A stretch of 23,516 bases of DNA from an uncultured Oscillospiraceae bacterium (GCA_905212515.1 CAJMEU010000028.1:1-23516), one strand, 5' to 3'; positions 6,329-14,677 are shown, counted from the stretch's first letter. Numbers and translations: made by a program. Notes: generated by a model from the sequence alone, not told the origin.

Positions 6329-7408
6329 TTAAACCGTAGGCGCGGCCGATTCAGCGGTTACCCGGGCCAGGCCGTCGGTGAAGGGCGGGTAGACTATGCC
6401 CTTCTCGGTGACGATGGCGGTGATGAATTCATGATCCGTGACGTCGAAGGCCGGGTTGTAGGCCTTGACACCCTCCGGCGCCTGGGGCTTTTCGTACCAC
6501 AGGGTGCTGATCTCGCTCTCGCTGCGCAGCTCGATGTGGATCTCCTTGCCCGTGGCGCAGGCCATGTCGATGGTGGAGGTGGGCGCGCAGACATAGAAGG
6601 GCACGCCGTAGTGCTTGGCCACGATGGACAAGGTGGAGGTGCCGATCTTGTTGGCGGTGTCGCCGTTGGCGGCCACACGGTCGCAGCCCACCAGGCAGGC
6701 GTCCACCCAGCCGTTCTTCATCACGATGGAGCACATGTCGTCGCACACCAGCGTCACGTCCACGCCGGCCTCGCTGAGCTCCCAGGCGGTCAGGCGCGCG
6801 CCCTGCAGCAGGGGGCGTGTCTCGTCGGCGAACACTTTGAAGTGATAGCCCCTGTCCTGCCCCAGGTAGATGGGGGCCAGGGCGGTGCCGTATTTGGCCG
6901 TGGCGATGGTGCCCGCGTTGCAGTGGGTGAGCAGGCCCATGCCCGGCTTCAGCAGGCCCAGGGCGTATTCGCCGATGGCCTTGCACACCTGTTCGTCCTC
7001 GGCGCGGATGGCCTGGGCCTCCTCCAGCAGGGTGGCCTTGCAGTCCGCCACGGGCAGGTCCTGGCAGGCGTCCAGACGGCGCTGCATGCGGTCCAGGGCC
7101 CAGAACAGGTTCACGGCCGTGGGGCGCGCGCTGGCCAGGAACTCCTTGGCCTTGGCAAAGTCCGCCCGCAGGGCGGCCCAGTCCCCGGCCGGAGACTGTT
7201 TGGCCGCCAGGTAGACGCCGTAGGCGGCGGCGATGCCGATGGCCGGCGCGCCGCGCACCTGCAGGCGGTAGATGGCGTCCCAGATCTGCTGCTGGGTGGT
7301 CAGCTCCAGGTATTTTGTCTCTCCGGGCAAAAGGGTCTGGTCCAAAAGGATCAGGGTGTCCCGCGCGTCGTCCAGGCGCACGGAGACCACATTGTCCACA
7401 ACACTCAT
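6329..7408 (-). CDS. mtnA: S-methyl-5-thioribose-1-phosphate isomerase family protein (MtnA)
   Basis: The 359-aa product is a full-length member of the MtnA/eIF2B-like isomerase family, which opens 5-methylthioribose-1-phosphate to the ketose 5-methylthioribulose-1-phosphate; the same enzymes also use 5-deoxyribose-1-phosphate. Visible: RGAPAIG near residue 53, LLTHCNAGTIAT with the catalytic Cys at about 163, and GCDRVAANGDTANKIGT with the catalytic Asp at about 243. The start at 7408 is chosen because AAGGAGG lies eight bases before it; an ATG at 7426 lies upstream of that ribosome site. No methylthioribose kinase, MtnB, MtnC or MtnD is present, so this is not a standard methionine salvage cluster. 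Sugar-1-phosphate is presumably supplied by the phosphorylases upstream and passed to the aldolase. Confidence 0.93.
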   Translation of the reverse strand: MSVVDNVVSVRLDDARDTLILLDQTLLPGETKYLELTTQQQIWDAIYRLQVRGAPAIGIAAAYGVYLAAKQSPAGDWAALRADFAKAKEFLASARPTAVNLFWALDRMQRRLDACQDLPVADCKATLLEEAQAIRAEDEQVCKAIGEYALGLLKPGMGLLTHCNAGTIATAKYGTALAPIYLGQDRGYHFKVFADETRPLLQGARLTAWELSEAGVDVTLVCDDMCSIVMKNGWVDACLVGCDRVAANGDTANKIGTSTLSIVAKHYGVPFYVCAPTSTIDMACATGKEIHIELRSESEISTLWYEKPQAPEGVKAYNPAFDVTDHEFITAIVTEKGIVYPPFTDGLARVTAESAAPTV

Positions 7409-7422
7409 GGGAAGTTCCTCCT

Positions 7423-8121
7423 TCATTCGACGGCCAGGCCCAGCGCGAAGCGGGCCAGGGCGTCGTAGGCGTCCTGCCGCTGGCCCTCGGTGAGGGCCTC
7501 GTCGGTGACGCTGTTTTCAAATACGCACAGAAGGCCCAGGGCCGGCAGGCCGAAGCGGGCCGCCACGGTGTACACCTGGTTCAGCTCCATGTCCAGGCCC
7601 AGGGTGCCCCGGGCGGCAAAGCGCGGCACCAGGGGCAGCTCGTCCCGGCTCTCCAGCGAGAGGACGGGCCCTGCCCAGATGGGCTGGCCGGCGGCGCGGG
7701 CGCGCTCATAGGCTTTGTTCAGCAGCTCAAACTCCGCGGCCGCGGGGAAGGTGCGGCCGCCGAAGCGCAGCCGGTTGATGCGGGCGGTGGTGTGGGCCGT
7801 TTGGGCCAGCAGCCAGTCGCCGGGTTTGAGGCGCGGGTCCACGGCCGTGCAGCCGTCCAGCTTGATCAGGCATTTCGCGCCGAACTCGCCCGCGATCTCG
7901 GCGGCGTACATGGCCGCGGACACCGGGCCGATGCCCGTGCCCTGCACGGTGACGGCCCTGCCCTGATAGGTTCCGGTAAAGCCGTGCATATTGCGGATCT
8001 CGTTATAGCAGCGGGCATCTTGCAGAAAGTCCCGGGCGATGCGCTGCACGTTGCAGGTGTCCTGCGTCAGCAGCACCACGTCGGCCACGTCCTCGGGCTT
8101 TCCCGTCAGGCACAGTCCCAT
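7423..8121 (-). CDS. Divergent nucleoside phosphorylase-superfamily protein
   Basis: A 232-aa protein of the PNP/UDP phosphorylase fold, next to a canonical DeoD paralogue. The fold's VQGTGIGPVSAAMYA glycine-rich segment (59-73) and the nucleoside-binding DMEL (177-180) are present. Phosphate-contact positions differ from DeoD: the GDPLR loop is replaced by TQDTCN (19-24), the RIGTAG arginine becomes KLDGCT (87-92), and the catalytic SDH is replaced by FENS (201-204). It may use another nucleoside, work as a hydrolase (nucleosidase) or be a regulatory partner of the DeoD protein. It directly follows deoD (start one base past the deoD stop, AAAGGAGG ribosome site) and precedes mtnA by 14 bp. 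Standard tools would probably call it a nucleoside phosphorylase. Confidence 0.8.
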   Translation of the reverse strand: MGLCLTGKPEDVADVVLLTQDTCNVQRIARDFLQDARCYNEIRNMHGFTGTYQGRAVTVQGTGIGPVSAAMYAAEIAGEFGAKCLIKLDGCTAVDPRLKPGDWLLAQTAHTTARINRLRFGGRTFPAAAEFELLNKAYERARAAGQPIWAGPVLSLESRDELPLVPRFAARGTLGLDMELNQVYTVAARFGLPALGLLCVFENSVTDEALTEGQRQDAYDALARFALGLAVE

Positions 8122-8871
8122 TCAAGCACCCTCCTTTGCGACTTTGCAGGGTGTTTCCAGCGCGACTTTCATCATGTTGTTGTAGCCCGTCTCCGGCTGG
8201 GCCAGGGGCGTGTCCTCGCTTTGGTACACCTGGTGGTCGCTGCAGGTGATCAGCAGCAGCGCCCGCACCTCCGGGTAGCGGGAGGCCGCCACCAGCAGGC
8301 CCGTGCCCTCCATTTCATTGGCCACCATCTTGTAGCCCTTCCAGGGGTCCAGGTAGCCCTCGGGCTGGCCCGCCTCCTTGTACAGCACGTCGCCGCAGGC
8401 GCTGGGGCCCACGTGCACGGGGATGCCGTTTTCCCTGGCGCAGTCGTAGGCGGCCTTCAGCAGGGTGAAATCGCTGGTGGGGATAAAATCGTACTCGCCG
8501 AAATCGGGCACGGTGTTGTTGGACTCGCAGGCGCTGGCCGTGGAGAGGATGGTATCGCCCACGTGCACGTCCAGCTCCTTGCTGCCCGCGGTGCCGATGC
8601 GGATCAGGTTGCGGCAGCCGTAATCTTCAATGAGCTGATAGGCGCACTCCATGATGGAGGAGGTGCCCATGCCCGTGCCCTGCACGGACACGCGCACGCC
8701 CTTGTAGGTGCCGGTATAGCCGTACATGCCCCGGGCGGTGTTATAGCACACGGCGTCCGTGAGGTAATGTTCGGCCAGGTACCGGGCGCGCAGGGGGTCG
8801 CCGGGCAGCAGCACCGTCTCGGCAATGGCCCCCTGGGGCGCGCAGATCAGGCCGGGGAGGAATTCGCTCAT
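8122..8871 (-). CDS. deoD: Purine-nucleoside phosphorylase, DeoD type
   Basis: Cleaves purine nucleosides with phosphate to free base and (deoxy)ribose-1-phosphate. The 249-aa product carries the expected phosphate loop GDPLR (24-28), RIGTAG (91-96, Arg for phosphate), EMEGTG (186-191, ribose hydroxyls) and catalytic Asp in CSDH (210-213). DeoD-type enzymes accept adenosine and 5'-modified adenosines, which suits the mtnA gene downstream. The ATG at 8871 overlaps the stop of the permease gene by four bases (ATGA) with GAAGGTGG before it; a longer frame reaching back to 9192 is only an extension through the permease gene. Whether the true substrate is adenosine, inosine, 5'-deoxyadenosine or methylthioadenosine cannot be read from sequence. 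Confidence 0.92.
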   Translation of the reverse strand: MSEFLPGLICAPQGAIAETVLLPGDPLRARYLAEHYLTDAVCYNTARGMYGYTGTYKGVRVSVQGTGMGTSSIMECAYQLIEDYGCRNLIRIGTAGSKELDVHVGDTILSTASACESNNTVPDFGEYDFIPTSDFTLLKAAYDCARENGIPVHVGPSACGDVLYKEAGQPEGYLDPWKGYKMVANEMEGTGLLVAASRYPEVRALLLITCSDHQVYQSEDTPLAQPETGYNNMMKVALETPCKVAKEGA

Positions 8872-9800
8872 ACTTTGTCCACCTTCTTCTTTTTCATTTT
8901 TTGGTTTTGGGCGCTTTTCGCCGCCACCACCAGGCCGATCATGGTGACGAGGTAGGGCAGCATCTGCACCAGTTCGCTGGGGATGTTCAGGGTGCTGGCC
9001 GTGTTGGCCACGGCGTCGGCCGTGCCGAACAGCAGCGAGGCCAGCGCCCCGCCCAGGGGCCGGTTGCCGCCCAGCGCTGCCGAGGCCATGCCGATGAAGC
9101 CGCGGCCGGCCGTCATGTTGGTTTGGAACCAGGACACATAGCCCATGGACATGAAGCAGCCGCCCAGGGCCGCCATCACGCCGGCGATGCACATGGCCAG
9201 GATCTTGATGCGCACCGAGTTGATGCCCACCGATTCGGCGGCGCTGTCGTTCTGGCCCACCATGCGCAGGCGCAGGCCCAGCTTGGTCCGGAAGAGGAAC
9301 ACGTGCATCAGCACCGCCATCAGCACGGCGATGTACGTGAGCACATTGTGGCCGGAAAGCACCTCGCCCAGCACGGGGATGTCCTGGATGAGGGGGATGT
9401 TCACATTGGGCAGCGTCAGGCTGAGCACGCCCGAGCTCATGCCCTTGCTGCCGGTGACGATGTAAAGGATGAACGTGGTGCCGCCGGCCATCATCAGGTT
9501 GAAGGCGACGCCGTTCATGAACATGTCGGCCTTGAGCACCAGGGCGGCGTAGGCGATGACGAAGGACATGAACACGCCGATGACCACGGCGATGAGCAGC
9601 CCCAGCCAGGCGCTGTGCGTCCAGGCGCTGAACAGCACGCCCATCAGGGCGGCGGTGAGCATGGTGCTTTCAATGGCCAGGTTCATCATGCCCACCTGGG
9701 CCACCACGATGCCCGCCAAACTGGCGAACAGCAGCGGGGTGGTCATGCGGATGATGGTGGCCAGGAACGTGGGGGAAAAGATCAACGAGGCGATATCCAT
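8868..9800 (-). CDS. ABC nucleoside importer, permease 2 (NupQ/YufQ type)
   Basis: A 310-aa inner-membrane permease of the branched-chain-amino-acid/ribose transporter superfamily, in the subgroup that serves BMP-type nucleoside importers. It has about eight to ten membrane segments and the family's GVAFNLMMAGGTTF region (about 97-110) and the cytoplasmic helix with LRMVGQNDSAAESVGI (about 178-193) that contacts the ATPase. It ends in a lysine-rich tail (KMKKKKVDKV). It overlaps deoD by four bases and follows the first permease by three, so import and phosphorolysis are translated together. Confidence 0.93.
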   Translation of the reverse strand: MDIASLIFSPTFLATIIRMTTPLLFASLAGIVVAQVGMMNLAIESTMLTAALMGVLFSAWTHSAWLGLLIAVVIGVFMSFVIAYAALVLKADMFMNGVAFNLMMAGGTTFILYIVTGSKGMSSGVLSLTLPNVNIPLIQDIPVLGEVLSGHNVLTYIAVLMAVLMHVFLFRTKLGLRLRMVGQNDSAAESVGINSVRIKILAMCIAGVMAALGGCFMSMGYVSWFQTNMTAGRGFIGMASAALGGNRPLGGALASLLFGTADAVANTASTLNIPSELVQMLPYLVTMIGLVVAAKSAQNQKMKKKKVDKV

Positions 9801-9803
9801 GGC

Positions 9804-10886
9804 TTACTTTCCCCCTTCCAGTTTCACGTTGGCCGTGGCCTGGGCGAAGGTGCGCTTCTTCTCCCAGCCCGCCAGGAAGTTTTCCGCCACCAGCAGGATG
9901 ATGACCACGCCCTGGATGATGGACACGATCTCGTTGGGCACGTCGGTCATGCGGGTCATAATGTCCGCGCCCACGCGCATATAGGCCAGGAAGAAGGCGC
10001 CCAGGGGCACCATGGCCGGGTTGTTGCGCGCCAGGGTGGCCACGATGATGCCGTCCCAGCCGAAGCCGGGCAAGTCCTTCCACATGAAGGCGTTGTACAT
10101 GCCCAGCATCTCGCTGGCGCCGCCGATGCCGCAGGCAAGGCCCGCCAGGCCCTGGCCGATGAGGATGGCCGCGCCGGCGCTGATGCCGGAGTAAACGGCG
10201 AATTTGCGGTTGGAGCCCACCATGCGCATCTTATAGCCCCAGCGGCTTTTGTACAGGTACAGCCACAGGGCCGCCACGCACACCGTCGCCAGGATGAGGC
10301 CCGCGTGGATGCGGGTGCCCGGGATGATGCGGGGCAAATGGGCGTTGTCGCTAAAAGGCAGGGACTGCAGCGCGCCCGAGGCGGGGTCCTTGACAAAGGT
10401 GCGGATGAGGAAGCTGCCCAGATAGAACAGCACGTAGTTGAACATCAGCGAGGCCACGATCTCGCTGGCGTTGTATTTCAGCCGGATGACCACCGGCACC
10501 AGCATGGTGGCCACACCGCCCACGCCTGCCACCAGAATGCACACAAAGGGCAGGACGACCGGGGGCAGGTCCAGCTTGACGGCCGCCAGGGCCGCCAACG
10601 CGCCGCTGAAGTAGAAGGCGCCCTCGCTGGCCAGGTTGATGATGCCCGTGCGGGCGATCAGCGAGATGGCCAGGCCTGTGAAGATGAGGGGCAGGGCCGC
10701 CTCCACCACATTGGCCAGACGGCTCATTTTTTTCAGCGGGCCGAAGATAAAGTAGCTGATGGCCTCGCCCGGGGTCTCGCTGACGGCCATGATGATGACC
10801 ATGGTCAGCCCCAGCGCGATGCCGACGGCCAGCAGCGTGCGGATGAAGTTGAAGCACGTGCGGCTTTGCCATACTTTTTTCAGCAT
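9804..10886 (-). CDS. ABC nucleoside importer, permease 1 (NupP/YufP type)
   Basis: A 360-aa inner-membrane permease, longer than its partner through an N-terminal extra membrane segment, as is usual for the NupP-type subunit. The NYVLFYLGSFL segment, the ATPase-contact helix with MRMVGSNRKFAVYSGI, and DGIIVATLARNNP near the C-terminus are typical of this subgroup. It starts at 10886, overlapping the ATPase coding end by seven bases, with AAAGGAGAGG upstream. Together with 8868-9800 it forms the heterodimeric channel of the importer. Confidence 0.93.
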   Translation of the reverse strand: MLKKVWQSRTCFNFIRTLLAVGIALGLTMVIIMAVSETPGEAISYFIFGPLKKMSRLANVVEAALPLIFTGLAISLIARTGIINLASEGAFYFSGALAALAAVKLDLPPVVLPFVCILVAGVGGVATMLVPVVIRLKYNASEIVASLMFNYVLFYLGSFLIRTFVKDPASGALQSLPFSDNAHLPRIIPGTRIHAGLILATVCVAALWLYLYKSRWGYKMRMVGSNRKFAVYSGISAGAAILIGQGLAGLACGIGGASEMLGMYNAFMWKDLPGFGWDGIIVATLARNNPAMVPLGAFFLAYMRVGADIMTRMTDVPNEIVSIIQGVVIILLVAENFLAGWEKKRTFAQATANVKLEGGK

Positions 10887-12493
10887 AAGGGGGCCTCTCC
10901 TTTCGCGTCGGTGTACAGGCCGGCCATTTCCTCGTCGGTCTGCTGTGCCAGGCCCAGCATGTAAAGGCCCAGTTCTTCCTCCGTCAGCTTCTTCACATCC
11001 GCGAAATAACCGGTGACGCGGCCGCCGTGCATGACGAGGAGGTGATCGGACAGCTCCAGCACCTCGTTCAGGTCCGAGCTGACCAGCAGGATGGCGCAGC
11101 CGCTCTGCCGCGCCTCCAGCAATGCCTTGTGGATCATTTCCGCCGCGCCCACGTCGATGCCGCGGGTGGGCTGGCTGGCGATGAGCACCTTGGGCCCGGA
11201 GGACATCTCGCGGGCCACCACCACCTTCTGGATGTTGCCGCCGGACAGCATCTTCACCGGCACGGAGGGCGATTTGCAGCGCACGGTGAAGCGCCGCGTC
11301 AGCTCCTCGGCCAGCCGGGCCTCCTTTTTACCGCTGAGCAGCAGCCTGCTGCCCAGGGCCGGATCGTCGCAGCGGGTGGAGACATAGTTCTCGGTGATGG
11401 TCTCCTCCCGGGCCACGCCGTAGGTCATGCGGTCCTCATGGATATAGGACAGGCCCAGGCCCCGCAGGGCTTTGATGGACAGGCCGTTGCCCTTTTGGCC
11501 CAGCAGCCGGAAGGTGCCTTCAGAGGGCTGCTGCAGGCCGGCGATGATCTCGGTCAGCTCCTTTTGGCCGCTGCCCTCCACGCCGGCCACACCCAGGATG
11601 CAGCCGGCGCGCAGATCCAGGCTGACGCGGTCCAGCACGGTGATGCCGTGCTTGTCCACGCAGGAAAGCCCCCGCACCCGGAGCACCGCCTCCCCCTCTT
11701 CCAGGGGCGGCTTCTCAATGGACTGCACCGCGTCGCGGCCCACCATCAGGCGGGAGATGTCGCGGGCCGTCAGCTCTTTCACCTCATAGGTGCCCATCAC
11801 CTTGCCCGCCCGCATGATGGTCAGCCGGTCGCAGATGGCCTGCACCTCGTCGATCTTGTGGGAGATAAAGATGATGGTGTACCCGCCCTCTTTCAAAAGC
11901 AAAAGCTGCTTGAACAGCTCCTGCGTCTCCTGGGGGGTCAGCACGGCCGTGGGCTCGTCCAGGATGATCAGGTGGGAGTTGCGGTAAAGGCTTTTGAGGA
12001 TCTCCACCTTCTGTTTTTGGCCCACGGAGATGTTGCGCACCAGTTCCTCGGCCTTGACGTTGAAGCCGTACTTTTCCGCCAGCTGGTTCACGGTGTGCGC
12101 GGCGCCGGCGCTGTTGAAAAAGATGCCAGCGCCCGGCTCCATGCCCACCACGATGTTTTCCGCCACGGACAGGTCCTCAGCCAGGTTGAAGTGCTGGTAC
12201 ACCATGCCGATGCCCAGGGCCACCGCCTTTTGGGGCGAATCGATCTGCCGGGGCTGGCCGTCGTAGACGATGGTGCCCCGGTCCGGCTGCTCGTTGCCGA
12301 ACAACACCTTCATCAGGGTGGATTTGCCGGCGCCGTTCTCGCCCATCAGGGCGTGTATCTCGCCGCGGCGCACGCTGAAGGCCACGTTTTCGTTGGCCAG
12401 CACGCCGTTGTCGTATACTTTTGTGATGCCGTGCATTTCCAGCAGCACGCCACCAGTCGGGGTCTGCACTGTTTTTTCCGCTCGTTCCTGCAT
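10880..12493 (-). CDS. ABC nucleoside importer, duplicated ATPase subunit (NupO/YufO type)
   Basis: A 537-aa protein with two ATP-binding cassettes in one chain, as in sugar and nucleoside importers of the RbsA/NupO class. First domain: Walker A GENGAGKST (51-59), signature ISVGQKQ (155-161), Walker B LIILDEPTA (175-183). Second domain: degenerate Walker A GVEGSGQKE (304-312), signature LSGGN (416-420) and ASQPTRGIDVGA (439-450), the usual altered Walker B of this class. Only the first site is expected to be fully active. It starts after AAGGAG at 12493 and lies 110 bp from the BMP lipoprotein gene, with a stem-loop between. It powers import through the two following permeases. Confidence 0.95.
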   Translation of the reverse strand: MQERAEKTVQTPTGGVLLEMHGITKVYDNGVLANENVAFSVRRGEIHALMGENGAGKSTLMKVLFGNEQPDRGTIVYDGQPRQIDSPQKAVALGIGMVYQHFNLAEDLSVAENIVVGMEPGAGIFFNSAGAAHTVNQLAEKYGFNVKAEELVRNISVGQKQKVEILKSLYRNSHLIILDEPTAVLTPQETQELFKQLLLLKEGGYTIIFISHKIDEVQAICDRLTIMRAGKVMGTYEVKELTARDISRLMVGRDAVQSIEKPPLEEGEAVLRVRGLSCVDKHGITVLDRVSLDLRAGCILGVAGVEGSGQKELTEIIAGLQQPSEGTFRLLGQKGNGLSIKALRGLGLSYIHEDRMTYGVAREETITENYVSTRCDDPALGSRLLLSGKKEARLAEELTRRFTVRCKSPSVPVKMLSGGNIQKVVVAREMSSGPKVLIASQPTRGIDVGAAEMIHKALLEARQSGCAILLVSSDLNEVLELSDHLLVMHGGRVTGYFADVKKLTEEELGLYMLGLAQQTDEEMAGLYTDAKGEAPLC

Positions 12494-12540
12494 CGCGATC
12501 CGCTCCTTTTGGGCCCTCGTTGTCAGATGGATTTTACATC

Positions 12541-12568
12541 ACCCCGCGCTTTTCACAAAGCGCGGGGT
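12541..12568 (-). promoter_or_regulatory. Intercistronic stem-loop between BMP lipoprotein and ABC genes
   Basis: A perfect 12-bp stem (12541-12552 with 12557-12568, loop of four) lies in the 109-bp gap between the binding-protein and ATPase genes. No T run follows on the minus strand, so it is not a standard terminator. In many ABC operons such a hairpin protects the 3' end of the binding-protein message and lowers downstream expression; that role is inferred here. Confidence 0.6.
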
Positions 12569-12602
12569 GGCGTTGTTCTGCCCGGTCAGCCGTGACCGCC
12601 GG

Positions 12603-13754
12603 TCACGGGCGGGCGCCGTTGATGATCTCTTTCACCTGGGCTTCGTCCATGCCGTAAGCCGTGTCCACGGTGATCTCACCGGAGAGGATCTTGCCCTCCA
12701 GCTCGGTGATCTGGTCGCGGATGTCCTGCGGCACATTCTTCTGGTAGTAGTCGTTGTTGGACAGGCAGATGATGCCTTCGGCCACGCCCAGGGTCTCGCC
12801 TTTGCCGAACACTTCCTCGCCGTTCATGTAACGCTCCACCACCTGCACGATGTTCTTGTCCAGGCTTTTGAGCTGGGAGGTGAGGATCAGGTTGGCTTTC
12901 TCAGGGTCGTCCTCATACAGCAGGGACTGGTCGGAGTCGGTGCCGATGGAGTACTTGCCGGCCTCTTTGCCCGCGTCCAGGGCGCCCAGGCCCGCGCCGC
13001 CGGCGCCGTTGTACACCACGTCGCAGCCCGCGTCGAACATGGTTTTGGCGATCTCTTTGCCCTTGGCCGCGTCCGTCCAGGAGGCGGTGTAGGAGGTGAT
13101 GACCTTCATCTCCGGGTCGATGTACTGTGCGCCCTGGATGAAGCCCAGCACGAAGTCGTTGATCAGGGTGATGTCCATGCCGCACACAAAGCCCACCATT
13201 TTGGTGCTGGGATCGGCCTGGGGCATCTCGCTGGACGTGGAGACGAGGGAGGCCAGCGCACCGGCCAGGAACGCGCCCTCGTTGCCCTTATAGTCGGCCG
13301 AATAGATGTTGGGGTTGGCGCCGTTCTCGTGATCCACCTGGGTGTCCAGCAGGATGTATTTCTGGTCGGGGAACTTGGCGGCCACTTCCATCATGGGGTC
13401 GGCACTTTGGAAGCCGATGGCCACGATGATGTCCCACTCGCCGCCGGACACGTCCTCGAGGGTGGGCAGGATCTTGGTGTCGTCGTTGCCGTACTCGATG
13501 ACTTTCGTCTTGGCGCCGTACTGCTCGGTGAGCTGCTTGAGGCCGTTCGCCGCGGATTCGGAGAAGGATTTGTCGCTGGCATTGCCGGTGACCAGCACCA
13601 CGCTGGGCACTTCGGCCTCGGGCTGGGCCGCGCTGCCGGAACCGGCCGCGGACGCGGATGCCGGCGCGGGCGCCGAGGACGAACCGCCGCCGCAGGCGCC
13701 CAGCAGGGACGCCGTGAGGGCCAGGGTGAGAACGATGGCTAAGAACTTTTTCAT
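12603..13754 (-). CDS. BMP family nucleoside-binding lipoprotein
   Basis: The 383-aa surface lipoprotein is the substrate-binding part of the importer. A signal peptide MKKFLAIVLTLALTASLLGAC ends in a lipobox with the lipidated Cys at residue 21, then comes a Ser/Ala/Pro/Gly linker and the BMP (PnrA/NupN) domain: DKSFSESAANGLKQL, IIVAIGFQSADPMMEVA and GADYNG-like VVYNGAGGAGLGAL segments are typical. BMP proteins bind purine nucleosides in the cases studied. The start at 13754 has AAGGAGG at ideal spacing; a longer frame to 13811 would put residues before the signal peptide and is rejected. It is the first gene of the leftward operon and diverges from the DeoR regulator. Confidence 0.94.
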   Translation of the reverse strand: MKKFLAIVLTLALTASLLGACGGGSSSAPAPASASAAGSGSAAQPEAEVPSVVLVTGNASDKSFSESAANGLKQLTEQYGAKTKVIEYGNDDTKILPTLEDVSGGEWDIIVAIGFQSADPMMEVAAKFPDQKYILLDTQVDHENGANPNIYSADYKGNEGAFLAGALASLVSTSSEMPQADPSTKMVGFVCGMDITLINDFVLGFIQGAQYIDPEMKVITSYTASWTDAAKGKEIAKTMFDAGCDVVYNGAGGAGLGALDAGKEAGKYSIGTDSDQSLLYEDDPEKANLILTSQLKSLDKNIVQVVERYMNGEEVFGKGETLGVAEGIICLSNNDYYQKNVPQDIRDQITELEGKILSGEITVDTAYGMDEAQVKEIINGARP

Positions 13755-13777
13755 AATTTGCCTCCTTAAAAATGATG

Positions 13778-13808
13778 ATAATAAGTGTGTCTTTTTGTTT
13801 AAAATCAA
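13778..13808 (-). promoter_or_regulatory. Weak candidate promoter of the importer operon
   Basis: On the minus strand TATTAT (complement 13778-13783) and TTGATT (complement 13803-13808) are 19 bp apart, longer than ideal. The AACAAGAATC word (13817-13826) lies just upstream, between this promoter and that of deoR. An activator or a different start point could apply. Confidence 0.4.
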
Positions 13809-13816
13809 CACAAACT

Positions 13817-13836
13817 AACAAGAATCGGAAATTCTT
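13817..13836. promoter_or_regulatory. Candidate DeoR operator between divergent promoters
   Basis: AACAAGAATC (13817-13826) recurs in related form at the two other promoter regions of the locus (18002-18012 and 22299-22309). It overlaps an inverted repeat AAGAAT-CGGAA-ATTCTT (13820-13836). The position between the deoR and importer promoters fits control of both. The background is AT-rich, so chance similarity is not excluded. Confidence 0.4.
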
Positions 13837-13837
13837 C

Positions 13838-13866
13838 TTGAAATTTTTCCCTTTTTCGCCTAAAAT
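13838..13866 (+). promoter_or_regulatory. Sigma-A-type promoter of deoR-type gene
   Basis: TTGAAA (13838-13843) and TAAAAT (13861-13866) with exactly 17 bp between, about 40 bp before the start codon at 13909. Confidence 0.75.
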
Positions 13867-13908
13867 AAGAAATAGAAAGATTCCATAGAAGATTGGGAGG
13901 GACTACTT

Positions 13909-14676
13909 ATGCTAGCGATCACCCGTCTGAACGCGATCAAGGAGATCATCCGCCAGCAGAAGAGCGTGCTGGTGAGCGAACTGGCGCCCCGGTTCGATGT
14001 GACCGAGGAGACCATCCGCCGCGATTTGAAGAAGCTGGAGGACGAGGGCCTGGTGACGCGCGTGTACGGCGGCGCTTACAGCACCGGCGGCGTGCAGAAC
14101 GACGTGAACATCTCGCTGCGCCAGACCATTTTGGTGGACGAGAAGCGGGCCATCGCCCGCCGCTGCCTGCCGTCCATCACCAACGGGGACTCCATTTTCC
14201 TGGATTGCTCCACCACGGTGCTGGAATTGGCCCAGCTGCTGACGCAGTACAGCCTGACCGTCATCACCAACTCGCTGAAAGTGGCCGACTGCCTGGCACC
14301 CTGCAACGACATCCGCCTGATCCTGGTGGGCGGCACGCTGCACCACACCTCCATGTCCTTTTTGGGGCAGGGCACCTGCGCCGCGCTGGGAAACTATTAT
14401 GTGGACAAGGCCTTCGTCTCCTGCCGGTCCCTGGATATGAAGCACGGCATCACCGACTCCAACGAGGAGCAGAGCGTGCTGCGCCGGGTGGCCATCCGGT
14501 CCTCCAACCAGGTGTTCCTGCTGGCGGACCACACGAAGTTCGACACCACCTCGTTTTCCAAAATCGCCACGCTGGAGGAGATCGGCACCCTGGTAACGGA
14601 CCGTCCCCTCACGCCCGAATGGCAGGCGTACATGAAGGACAAGGGCTTTGCCTACATCGACGCCGACACGCCTTGA
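13909..14676 (+). CDS. DeoR family transcriptional regulator
   Basis: The 255-aa product has the DeoR winged helix-turn-helix at its N-terminus (LVSELAPRFDVTEETIRRDLKKLEDEGLVTRVYGGA, about residues 21-56, here split only for reading) and the ISOCOT-type sugar-phosphate sensor domain behind it, with FLDCSTTVLELA, VITNS and a C-terminal LLADHTKFD segment. Members usually repress sugar or nucleoside catabolic genes and release DNA when bound to a phosphorylated sugar. It is the only regulator inside the locus, sits between the importer operon and the RuBisCO-like operon, and is thus the prime candidate controller. A ribose- or deoxyribose-phosphate intermediate is a reasonable inducer. Start at 13909 follows GGGAGGG. 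Confidence 0.93.
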   Translation: MLAITRLNAIKEIIRQQKSVLVSELAPRFDVTEETIRRDLKKLEDEGLVTRVYGGAYSTGGVQNDVNISLRQTILVDEKRAIARRCLPSITNGDSIFLDCSTTVLELAQLLTQYSLTVITNSLKVADCLAPCNDIRLILVGGTLHHTSMSFLGQGTCAALGNYYVDKAFVSCRSLDMKHGITDSNEEQSVLRRVAIRSSNQVFLLADHTKFDTTSFSKIATLEEIGTLVTDRPLTPEWQAYMKDKGFAYIDADTP

Positions 14677-14677
14677 A

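Noticed and set aside
8901..12595. Long plus-strand open frames opposite the ABC transporter genes
   Set aside because: Their His/Gln/Gly-rich low-complexity translations mirror the opposite strand, where complete ABC proteins with all motifs and good ribosome sites are found.
12591..12607. Small inverted repeat CGTGACC-GCC-GGTCACG at the end of the BMP lipoprotein gene
   Set aside because: It spans the stop codon, has a 3-base loop and no T run, and the stronger hairpin at 12541-12568 already accounts for structure in this gap.
13755..13908. Purine riboswitch upstream of the nucleoside importer
   Set aside because: The leader before the lipoprotein gene is too short and shows no three-stem junction or conserved purine-aptamer segments.
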